A DNA stretch of 16,354 nucleotides from Rhodothermales bacterium (GTDB lineage Bacteria; Bacteroidota; Rhodothermia; Rhodothermales; VXPQ01), in contig JANQSQ010000406.1 of the NCBI GenBank assembly GCA_028283985.1, positions 1-16,354 of the forward strand, given 5' to 3'. Under the pieces are notes generated by a model. The model had not been told where the DNA came from. It was given only the letters and a program-made list of their open reading frames with translations, and searched no databases. The position numbers were made by a program, and so were the translations under genes. Positions 7,789-14,688 of the stretch are shown here, one piece after another (position 1 is the first letter of the stretch; the number at the start of each line of letters is the position of its first letter).

Positions 7789-7998
7789 GAATCGCGCAAG
7801 AAAGGGGGTATTGCGCAAGAAATACTTGTTCGATTCTATGTCTTTTTGAGTAAAAACTACTCACAAGAGGTGAAAACGGATCGTTGGAGACCCGGCGGGC
7901 TCCGCCAGCGCACTGGTATCGCAAACGGCAGCGGGGGCTACCTTCGCCTTGAACGAAGGACCTATGGGTTCGTCTCGACATGTGTTTCGTCGGGTTGA
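7789..7998. other. Gap upstream of the NTPase gene, no gene recognised
   Basis: These 210 bases hold two small hairpins (GGCGG-GCT-CCGCC near 7893-7905 and CCTTCG with CGAAGG near 7941-7959) and a GAGTA/TACTC stem near 7848-7862. None is followed by a T run, so no terminator is called. The stretch 7861-7995 is open in the frame of the downstream NTPase and ends in a TGA at 7996-7998, but its translation resembles nothing I recognise. I do not see an endonuclease domain here. Confidence 0.4.
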
Positions 7999-10026
7999 TT
8001 GTGTGGGAACAGGGCGCAGTATTACACCTTAATTCCCGAGAGAATCTGTCCAATCAAACCGAACCACCTCTCAGTTCCGCTCGTCGTCAGCGATATTTTC
8101 GGTCAGGACGACATCAACAACATGCTGGGGCGCTACCCAGCGATTGAGAACAAGTACTACAAACCGTGGCTAACGAGTCGCGCGGTACTTGATCGAGTGC
8201 TCCACAACGCTGAAGTCACCCGCAGCGAATTCGAGGTCCAAAATATCTATCGTCAAATTTGCCGATATGTTGAAACAGAGGCATTTGGGGAAGCGGAAGA
8301 ACGTCTTGCAGAAGGAAACGTTGTCATGATCGCCGGGCCACCGGGGATCGGTAAAACGATGCTTGCCCATATGCTACTCTACGAATACCTATCGCAAGAA
8401 TGGCAGGCTGTCGTTATCGACCGCGACGTCAATGAAGGGGCGAGGCTTTTCCAAAAAGGCAAAAAACAAATTTTCTATTTCGACGATTTTGTCGGTGCCA
8501 CCCTTATCGGAGAAGGCATCACCGCAAATGACACAGCCCTTCTTTCGTTCATCGGTATGGTGCGTGATGATCCGACTTCTCGTTTCATTTTGACGACACG
8601 GGAGCATTTGTACGAGCAAGCTCTCGCGCGTTCTGAACGTTTGCGGCATGCAGGCCTTGACGCTGATCGCGTCATATTACGCCTGTCGCATTACACCCTT
8701 CGCCAGCGTGCACAGATCCTCTATAACCATATTTATTTTAGCGACCTTCCTGGCGCACATGTGAAGGTGTTGCTGGAAGATAACTTTTTCCAACAAATTA
8801 TTCGCCACGAACGATTCAACCCACGTGTTATTGAGTGGATGGCCTCGCAGCAACGTATTCGACACATCCCAGCGTCGGGATACCGTGCATTTGTTACCCA
8901 ACTCCTAAGTGACCCGATTGAAATTTGGCGACATGCCTATGAAGAAGAGTTGAGTGATGCTGCGCGATCCCTTCTTCTCACTTTGTGGAGTTTTGAAGGC
9001 CGGGTACATCAGGGGCTTTTGGACCATGCGTTTTTGAAGTTGCACGCCTTTCGCGCAAAAAAATATGGATTCGAACGCACGCCACAAGATTTTAATCGCG
9101 GATTCAAAGAGATTAGTAGCGGTTTCGTGAAGAAATCGGGACGAGACACCATCGAGGTGGTTGACCCTTCCGTCCTTGATCTAATTGGCTCTGTGTTGCT
9201 GGAAACGCCAGAAAACGTTATCGACCTTTTGGTTGGAGGGACTCTATTCAGACAATTTGAGCGGCTTTGGATATTTGCGCGACAAGATAAAACAGGCGTC
9301 ATCCAAAGTGCTATGTGTGGAAGGTCAAGTACTACAGTGCCGATTATCAAGGAACTTATGCTCCAAGAGAGGCGAGTATACTATCGCAGCGGCAGGATTG
9401 CGTGGTACCCCCCAGCGTATGAGCATAGACTTTCGGTTATGATCGACATTGCAATTCGGACTGGCGTTAGCGAATTTCGAGAACTAGTGGAACCGATTGC
9501 GACCCGATTTTTTGCCAAGCCGCTAGACGATGATGTCGATATCAATACGCTTGTAGATATAGCCATCTCACTACAGGAAAAAGACTCGGCTGAATTCAAA
9601 TTTCTTGTGGAGCCCTTACGTGAAAGAGTGTTTGAAACAGCGAGGCGAGGATGTAGATCGGACGAGCTTCGCGAAGCTACACGTCTTTTATATGATGCGC
9701 CGTCTGAAGGCGATCTCAATTTGCTAAGAGAAGATTATGTCGCGTATTATGAGGATTTTTATTTTGATGATATAGATAATTGTTATTTTCAAGATGAATG
9801 CTATGGTCTGATTGCAGATTTAACGATGCTCCAAGAGAGGCTGAATGTTAATACTGAGACCTTGATTGCGCGAGTTGACGAGGCTCTCATGGAATTCGAA
9901 AAGAGACAAGCGACATTCATAGATTTTCAAGCGGATGCATATAAGAAGCGATGGCGAGAAGAGCGGTACGAGAAAGACGATATTACAGATATGTTCAAGG
10001 GTCTAATATCTGACAGAGATGATTGA
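7999..10026 (+). CDS. nSTAND3-type NTPase, probably 5'-truncated
   Basis: The frame gives 675 residues from a TTG at 7999. No ATG occurs before 8122, so the start is doubtful. Residues 9-60 (YYTLIPERI, then DIFGQDDINNMLGRYPAIE and WLTSRAVLDRVLHN) match the linker that normally precedes an nSTAND3 domain. The Walker A motif GPPGIGKT is at 113-120, Walker B at FYFDDFVG with D162-D163, and the sensor-like TTRE at 199-202. Helical regions follow, with an unusually acidic and aromatic stretch at about 585-600. STAND NTPases act as switches for attached effector domains in signalling and antiviral defence. In this family the linker is usually preceded by a restriction-endonuclease-like domain. None is found upstream, and a stop lies just before the frame, so the gene has probably lost its effector. 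GC content falls markedly towards the 3' end. Confidence 0.7.
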   Translation: MCGNRAQYYTLIPERICPIKPNHLSVPLVVSDIFGQDDINNMLGRYPAIENKYYKPWLTSRAVLDRVLHNAEVTRSEFEVQNIYRQICRYVETEAFGEAEERLAEGNVVMIAGPPGIGKTMLAHMLLYEYLSQEWQAVVIDRDVNEGARLFQKGKKQIFYFDDFVGATLIGEGITANDTALLSFIGMVRDDPTSRFILTTREHLYEQALARSERLRHAGLDADRVILRLSHYTLRQRAQILYNHIYFSDLPGAHVKVLLEDNFFQQIIRHERFNPRVIEWMASQQRIRHIPASGYRAFVTQLLSDPIEIWRHAYEEELSDAARSLLLTLWSFEGRVHQGLLDHAFLKLHAFRAKKYGFERTPQDFNRGFKEISSGFVKKSGRDTIEVVDPSVLDLIGSVLLETPENVIDLLVGGTLFRQFERLWIFARQDKTGVIQSAMCGRSSTTVPIIKELMLQERRVYYRSGRIAWYPPAYEHRLSVMIDIAIRTGVSEFRELVEPIATRFFAKPLDDDVDINTLVDIAISLQEKDSAEFKFLVEPLRERVFETARRGCRSDELREATRLLYDAPSEGDLNLLREDYVAYYEDFYFDDIDNCYFQDECYGLIADLTMLQERLNVNTETLIARVDEALMEFEKRQATFIDFQADAYKKRWREERYEKDDITDMFKGLISDRDD

Positions 10027-10331
10027 ACAGCCTGTCTGCCACATTATCGATTCGGGCAATCCGACAGCGATCAGCGCCTACGAAGGCCGAATTGCAAAAC
10101 TGGACAGGGAAAAGATCGAGGTCGGGTCGTAACCAGCATGACCCCTTGAGAAAATGTTCGAAATCGTGCCAATCTTCTTGGCAACCCCTCAAAAATTATG
10201 GGCTTCCAAGCATTTGGAAGCCAAGCGAGCGCCACCGAAGCTGGCATTTCCGGGGTACCTCACCTATCCTCGCAAACCCCGGGTTTCGAGCTCCGAAACC
10301 CACCATACCCCTTAAAACGTTAGACAACCCC
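10019..10331 (+). pseudogene. C-terminal remnant of a large serine recombinase
   Basis: No complete gene lies between the NTPase and the tRNA. Instead, pieces of the C-terminal part of a large serine recombinase can be read. In one frame from the ATG at 10019: IIDSGNPTAISAYEGRIAKL and DREKIEV, ending at a TAA at 10130-10132. In the same frame after two stops: LEKMFEIVPIFLATPQKLWA and LEAKRAPPKLAFPGYLTYPR. A one-frame shift near 10277-10283 then gives GFRAPKPTIPLKTLDN. In intact relatives these blocks occur in the order AYE-RI-KLE-EK, FE-hF--hhFL--P-KLW, LKLAF-LxY-R, GFRTPxTTLPFKVL. Two stops and a frameshift make it dead. It also contains a perfect 9-bp hairpin (10201-10222) and an 8-bp one (10281-10301). 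It suggests past site-specific integration next to the tRNA. Confidence 0.7.
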
Positions 10332-10351
10332 GCACAGCATGGCGAAATGGC

Positions 10352-10424
10352 GCGCCCGGGAGGATTCGAACCCCCGGCCTTTGGAACCGGAATCCAACGC
10401 TCTATCCAACTGAGCTACGGGCGC
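10352..10424 (-). tRNA. tRNA-Arg (anticodon CCG)
   Basis: The minus strand folds into a full cloverleaf of 73 bases. The acceptor stem GCGCCCG pairs perfectly with CGGGCGC. The D stem is GCTC/GAGC. The anticodon stem TTGGA/TCCAA encloses TTCCGGT with anticodon CCG. The T arm is GGGGG-TTCGAAT-CCTCC with one G-T pair. CCA is not encoded. It reads the arginine codon CGG. The 3' end points into the low-GC block at its left, the usual orientation when a tRNA gene serves as an integration site. Confidence 0.95.
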
Positions 10425-10524
10425 GAGCATTTGTTGCGCCATAGATAACGATTGGCAGACGCCAGGTTCCCTTGTCGTAACAGCCCGTTCCGTTTCACAC
10501 AGTTTTCCTTGCTCCTGACGAATC

Positions 10525-11541
10525 ATGGATGAGTCGCCCCAGCATCTTTCTCCGGATGTATCTCAAGGGGAGCCGGACGCCGCGCCGGGTGCACGGAGGC
10601 CCATTCCGCTGGACGGATTGTTTGAACGCCGCGGCTTTTCGCCGCTGTGGACGACTTTTGCCGCCCTGGTGCTGGCGTTCATCCTTTTTCAGATGATCAT
10701 CAGCCCGCTTGCCGTAGTAGTGCTTCTGCTGATAGAAGGGGTTTCTACGGATGCGCTGCTGACGGATCCGTCCATGCTCATAGAACAGCATGCCGGCGTC
10801 CTGCTTACGGCGAATACGATCGGTCAGGTGCTGGGCTTGTGCCTGCCGGCGTGGTGGCTGGCGCGGATGCACACCCATCGTCCGCTCGCTTTTCTCCGGG
10901 TGCGGCGGCTCGATACGTCTTTGATGGTACCTGCGCTCGCCGCGCTTATTGCGCTTCTGCCCGTCGTACAGTGGCTTGGCGCGGTAAATGGAGCGCTTCC
11001 TCTACCCGAAGTCATTCGGGAGTTCGAAGCCTCGCAGATGGAGCTTATCCGCCAGGTGCTTCATGTAGACGCGAACATTGCATTTCATCTGGTCGTGCTG
11101 GCGCTTACGCCCGCTTTCTGCGAGGAGTTGCTGTTCCGGGGCTATGTACAGCGCCAGGCCGAGCGGGGTCTTGGCGTCGTGGGGGGCATTCTGTTTTCAG
11201 GGATTGTTTTCGCCCTGTATCATCTGCGTTTTTCACAAATCCTGCCGCTTGCGGCGCTGGGCGTGTTCATGGCGTATCTTGTGTGGCGGACCGGAAGTAT
11301 CTGGCCGGCCATCGCCGTGCATTTTGTGAACAATGCCGTTGCCGTAGTAATGGGCGCCTATGTCGCACGGCATCCGGAACACGAAATCACCGATATCGAA
11401 CACATAAATATGCCGTGGTATCTGGTCGTTCCGGGGGCATGTTTGTTTGTCCTGTTCGTGCTGGCGATCGAACGCAGGGCGCAGCACCGGGCCGGCAACG
11501 GGTCCGTTTCCGAAACGCTTCCGGGTTTGCGGCGTGAATAA
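10525..11541 (+). CDS. CPBP family intramembrane metalloprotease
   Basis: The protein has 338 residues with about eight hydrophobic segments and a soluble, proline-rich N terminus. The family (PF02517, CAAX prenyl protease 2/bacteriocin self-immunity) is shown by three motifs in order: CEELLFRGY with E200, E201 and R205; FALYHLRF with H233; and HFVNN with H266 and N270. These form the intramembrane metal-binding catalytic site. The substrate of bacterial members is mostly unknown. The ATG at 10525 lies 100 bases right of the tRNA and begins the host-like block. It precedes cdsA by 45 bases on the same strand. Confidence 0.88.
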   Translation: MDESPQHLSPDVSQGEPDAAPGARRPIPLDGLFERRGFSPLWTTFAALVLAFILFQMIISPLAVVVLLLIEGVSTDALLTDPSMLIEQHAGVLLTANTIGQVLGLCLPAWWLARMHTHRPLAFLRVRRLDTSLMVPALAALIALLPVVQWLGAVNGALPLPEVIREFEASQMELIRQVLHVDANIAFHLVVLALTPAFCEELLFRGYVQRQAERGLGVVGGILFSGIVFALYHLRFSQILPLAALGVFMAYLVWRTGSIWPAIAVHFVNNAVAVVMGAYVARHPEHEITDIEHINMPWYLVVPGACLFVLFVLAIERRAQHRAGNGSVSETLPGLRRE

Positions 11542-11586
11542 ATTATTAAGCGCAAATTCCAGCCCTTTACATATCCTGCGGTACGC

Positions 11587-12465
11587 GTGTACAAAAGTAT
11601 CTTTCTTCGTCTTCTTACCGCACTGGTAGGCATTCCGATTATCGTCGGACTGATTTATCTGGGTTCCTGGCCGTTTGTCCTGCTTGTGCTGGGTCTGGCT
11701 TTGATGTGCCAGCATGAGGTGTACCGCCTGCTTGAAGAGGGAGGACTGCATCCGCATCGCATTCCCGGTTTGCTCATCGGCGCGCTTTTTGTTCTGCAAG
11801 CCGCCTGGCGTCCTGCGCTTTATGTGGCCGCTGCGGTCGTTGTAGGCGTGGGGGCCTGCTTTCCCTTGTATTCCGGATTGTCGGGGCGGGAGGGGGCGGA
11901 GACGCGTGTGGCAGGACCGGGAGGCGTCCGGCCCGATTCGCCGGGGACGCGCCGCCTCGGGGCCACACTGCTGGGGATTGCGTATCCGAGTGTGTTGTGG
12001 GCCTTTTTGATCGAACTCCGTTTTGCAAACGGGCTGGGTATCGACGATGTGTCGGCATTCTATCTGACGCTGGCCGTTTTCGTGATTGTATGGACCGCCG
12101 ATACCCTGGCGTTTATAGCCGGGCGTCTTTTCGGGCGGTATCCGCTTGCGCCTGCAGTGTCGCCGAAGAAGACATGGGCTGGTGCGATCGCCGGGGTGTT
12201 CGGCGCGCTTGCGGCAGCCGTCCTGTTTCAGATGTTCGTATATGAGATAACTTCCTGGGTAAACATGCTGATTCTGGGAGTGAGCGCCGGGGTGTTGGGA
12301 CAGTTGGGCGATCTTGCGGCCAGTCGGTTGAAGCGGTTGGCCGGTGCGAAGGATTCCGGCTCGCTGTTGCCCGGGCATGGCGGCGTGCTGGACCGGTTCG
12401 ACGCCATGCTTCCGGTAGCGGCTGCGATGTATCTGTATCTGCGTCTGGTCGCCGGTGTCTTTTAG
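11587..12465 (+). CDS. cdsA: Phosphatidate cytidylyltransferase (CDP-diglyceride synthase)
   Basis: The protein has 292 residues from a GTG start. The enzyme makes CDP-diacylglycerol from CTP and phosphatidic acid in the cytoplasmic membrane, the branch point for phospholipid synthesis. Multiple hydrophobic spans are visible. The C-terminal signature is clear: SPKKTWAG, then GQLGDLAASRLKR and KDSGSLLPGHGGVLDRFD at residues 255-272, where the aspartates bind metal and CTP. Length matches the family. An insert around residues 98-121 (from GREGAETRV to DSPGTRRLG) looks like a low-complexity loop. A GC-rich hairpin with a T-rich tail follows (12535-12560) and may end or attenuate the transcript. 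Confidence 0.92.
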   Translation: MYKSIFLRLLTALVGIPIIVGLIYLGSWPFVLLVLGLALMCQHEVYRLLEEGGLHPHRIPGLLIGALFVLQAAWRPALYVAAAVVVGVGACFPLYSGLSGREGAETRVAGPGGVRPDSPGTRRLGATLLGIAYPSVLWAFLIELRFANGLGIDDVSAFYLTLAVFVIVWTADTLAFIAGRLFGRYPLAPAVSPKKTWAGAIAGVFGALAAAVLFQMFVYEITSWVNMLILGVSAGVLGQLGDLAASRLKRLAGAKDSGSLLPGHGGVLDRFDAMLPVAAAMYLYLRLVAGVF

Positions 12466-12534
12466 GGCCTGTTAAGACTATGCAGCAATGCCGGCAAGGT
12501 CCGCTGTGTGCGACGTGTGGATAATCGTTCCGGA

Positions 12535-12560
12535 ACGGGGTACCCCGCCCCGTGTATATT
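12535..12560 (+). terminator. Possible hairpin terminator after cdsA
   Basis: ACGGGG at 12535-12540 can pair with CCCCGT at 12548-12553, and the centre contains the perfect palindrome CGGGGTACCCCG (12536-12547). The stem is followed by GTATATTTT. The tail is mixed and not a pure T run, and the next start is only 28 bases further on. It could equally be a regulatory palindrome or part of the promoter for the small gene. Confidence 0.35.
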
Positions 12561-12587
12561 TTGATCGGGAAATCACAGGGGAGTGTT

Positions 12588-12794
12588 ATGGGTATTTTTT
12601 TGCCGGGTTCTCGTGCAAAGCATCGCAGGTTCTCCTACGAGCCGCGATTCTACGATCCCAAAAAGGATCAGGACTTGCGCCATCGCATGCGCATCAAGAG
12701 TCTTTCGCGCCGCAAACGGAGAAACCCGGCAGGAATCATTCTGTTTGTGATTTTGCTGGCGATGGCCCTGTTTATCTATTTCCAGCTTGGTTGA
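12588..12794 (+). CDS. Small basic single-span membrane protein
   Basis: The protein has 68 residues. The ATG at 12588 is chosen over an in-frame start at 12552 because an AGGGGAG Shine-Dalgarno-like site lies 5 bases before it, one of few in the window. The N-terminal 47 residues are strongly basic (RAKHRRFSYEPRFYDPKKD, then RHRMRIKSLSRRKRR). The last 20 form one hydrophobic helix (AGIILFVILLAMALFIYFQ). This suggests a cytoplasmic basic domain tethered to the membrane, perhaps binding nucleic acid or phospholipid head groups. I do not recognise a named family, though similar FxYxPRxYDP proteins occur in this bacterial group. It sits between cdsA and mutL. Confidence 0.7.
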   Translation: MGIFLPGSRAKHRRFSYEPRFYDPKKDQDLRHRMRIKSLSRRKRRNPAGIILFVILLAMALFIYFQLG

Positions 12795-12839
12795 CCCTGT
12801 TCCGGTCGCACGTTTTTTACACGTTGTATCTGTTGTCGT

Positions 12840-14675
12840 ATGGCGCATGACGTAGCCGTGGATATCGAAGGAAGCATCCGGGTGATGCCGGAGACGCTTT
12901 CCAATAAAATCGCTGCCGGAGAAGTGGTGCAACGCCCCGCTTCGGCAGTGAAGGAATTGCTGGAGAATGCAGTCGACGCCGGCGCCGGGTCCATTACGCT
13001 GATCCTGAAGAGAGCGGGTAGCGAATTGATCCGGATCGTGGATGACGGAAGCGGTATGAGCCGGCACGATGCGGCCGCATGTTTTCAGCGGCACGCCACG
13101 AGCAAAGTCCTTGTGGCCGAAGATCTGGATTGTATCCGCACCCTCGGTTTTCGGGGGGAAGCCCTTGCGTCGATTGCGGCGGTGGCGCAGGTCGAATTAC
13201 GCACGAAACGGCCCGTTGACGACGCCGGACTCTGTATCCGCAATGAGGGTGGGCGTATTGTTTCTTCGGAACCGTGCGCTATGAGCGACGGCACGTCGCT
13301 GGCTGTGCGCAACCTGTTTTACAACGTGCCTGCCCGGAGGAATTTTCTAAAAACGCCGGCCACAGAACTCCGTCATATCATAGAGACATTCCAGGCGCTT
13401 GCGCTGTCTCGCCCCGACATTGCCTTCACGCTCATTCACGACGAGGCGGAAATGCATCGGCTTCCTGCCGAAACCGGGGAGCCGGCCGAGGCGCTTCGCG
13501 CCCGCATCGGGGCATTGTTCGGAGACCAGTACCCCGATATGCTCGTCGCTGTGGGAGAGCAGACAAGTTATCTGACCGTGCACGGGTTTGTCGGTATGCC
13601 CGAGTTACACAAGAAGTATCGCAATGAGCAGTTCCTGTTTGTCAACGGGCGCATTGTGAAGAGCCGTTCGCTGGGACATGCGATTCAATCGGCCTACGAG
13701 GGGCTGGTGCCTCAAGGCGCCTGGCCGTTTTTCTGTGTTTTCCTGTCGGTGGATCCGTCCCGCGTCGATGTGAATATCCATCCGGCAAAGGCCGAAGTGC
13801 GGTTCGACGACGACCGGGGCGTGTACGGATTTCTCCATACGGTGGTGCAGAAAGGGCTCGGCGGCATGTTATTGACGCCGGTCGTGGATGCATCTTCCAC
13901 CGATACGGCCGAACCCTGGGTGCTGAAGTCGCCTGCGAGGGAATTTACCGTTCCCGGAACATCCCGTCCGGCGGATGCTTCCGGATTTTCTTCCGGTGCG
14001 TATTCGGCGGGCTTTGACCGCAAGAACGAACGGGATGCGGGCCGCCAATCCGAGGAGTTGTATCGCGGTGCGGCGTCTCTGCCGATTCCGGATGCGGCGC
14101 CCGGGGAGGAGGATATGCTTCTCTGGCAGCTTCATGATCGCTACATTCTCACGCAGATCCAGTCGGGCCTGATGATCATCGACCAGCACGCTGCGCACGA
14201 ACGTATTCTGTACGAGCGCGCGCTTGGTCATCTCCGGCAAGGGCAGGGGCTGTCCCAACAACTGCTGTTTGCCAGTACCGTGGAGTTTTCTCCTGCGGAT
14301 TTCGAGTTGCTCAAGGAATTATTGCCGGATCTGAGCACCCTTGGGTTCGACATCGAGTTGCTCAGCGGGCGGACCGCCGTGGTGCGGGGCGTGCCGTCGG
14401 AAATACATTCCGGGGACAAGGAGGTCCTGCTGGAAGACCTGCTGGCGCAATACCGGCGCGACGACGAGCAAACCGGGGCCGAGCGGCAGGAGCGGCTTGC
14501 AAGGAGTCTGGCCCGGCGCGGCGCCATCCGGGCCGGCACGGTGCTTGCGCCTGCGGAAATGCGATCCGTCATCGACCAGCTCTTTGCATGCGACAAGCCC
14601 TATGTATGTCCGAGGGGTCGCGCCACAGTGGTTCGGATCCCCATTGATGAGTTGCAGAAGCGCTTCGGTCACTGA
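12840..14675 (+). CDS. mutL: DNA mismatch repair protein MutL
   Basis: The protein has 611 residues. MutL links mismatch recognition by MutS to strand incision and removal. The GHKL ATPase is clear: IAAGEVVQRP, then LENAVDAG with E42 and N43, DDGSG at 68-72, and GFRGEAL at 103-109. The C-terminal dimerisation/endonuclease domain carries DQHAAHERILYE with D448, H450, E454 and E459, the DQHA(X)2E(X)4E motif. Two further endonuclease-site motifs are altered: ARR at 558-560 in place of AC(K/R), and CPRGRA at 590-595 in place of CPHGRP. Both changes replace residues that bind zinc in the Bacillus protein. The gene starts 45 bases after the small membrane protein and ends 13 bases before tilS. Confidence 0.95.
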   Translation: MAHDVAVDIEGSIRVMPETLSNKIAAGEVVQRPASAVKELLENAVDAGAGSITLILKRAGSELIRIVDDGSGMSRHDAAACFQRHATSKVLVAEDLDCIRTLGFRGEALASIAAVAQVELRTKRPVDDAGLCIRNEGGRIVSSEPCAMSDGTSLAVRNLFYNVPARRNFLKTPATELRHIIETFQALALSRPDIAFTLIHDEAEMHRLPAETGEPAEALRARIGALFGDQYPDMLVAVGEQTSYLTVHGFVGMPELHKKYRNEQFLFVNGRIVKSRSLGHAIQSAYEGLVPQGAWPFFCVFLSVDPSRVDVNIHPAKAEVRFDDDRGVYGFLHTVVQKGLGGMLLTPVVDASSTDTAEPWVLKSPAREFTVPGTSRPADASGFSSGAYSAGFDRKNERDAGRQSEELYRGAASLPIPDAAPGEEDMLLWQLHDRYILTQIQSGLMIIDQHAAHERILYERALGHLRQGQGLSQQLLFASTVEFSPADFELLKELLPDLSTLGFDIELLSGRTAVVRGVPSEIHSGDKEVLLEDLLAQYRRDDEQTGAERQERLARSLARRGAIRAGTVLAPAEMRSVIDQLFACDKPYVCPRGRATVVRIPIDELQKRFGH

Positions 14676-14688
14676 CGGCGCATGCAGC

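Noticed and set aside
10201..10301. Two perfect hairpins as a terminator pair
   Set aside because: Neither stem is followed by a T run on either strand, and both fall within the recombinase remnant, where they may be part of the old coding sequence.
10353..10448. Plus-strand peptide beginning MARPGGFEPPAFG through the tRNA
   Set aside because: This is the known spurious translation of the antisense strand of a tRNA gene, not a protein-coding gene. The tRNA-Arg cloverleaf explains the sequence.
14341..14688. 116-codon upstream extension of tilS
   Set aside because: It overlaps the end of mutL in another frame. TilS proteins start shortly before the SGGVDS loop, so the ATG at 14689 fits.
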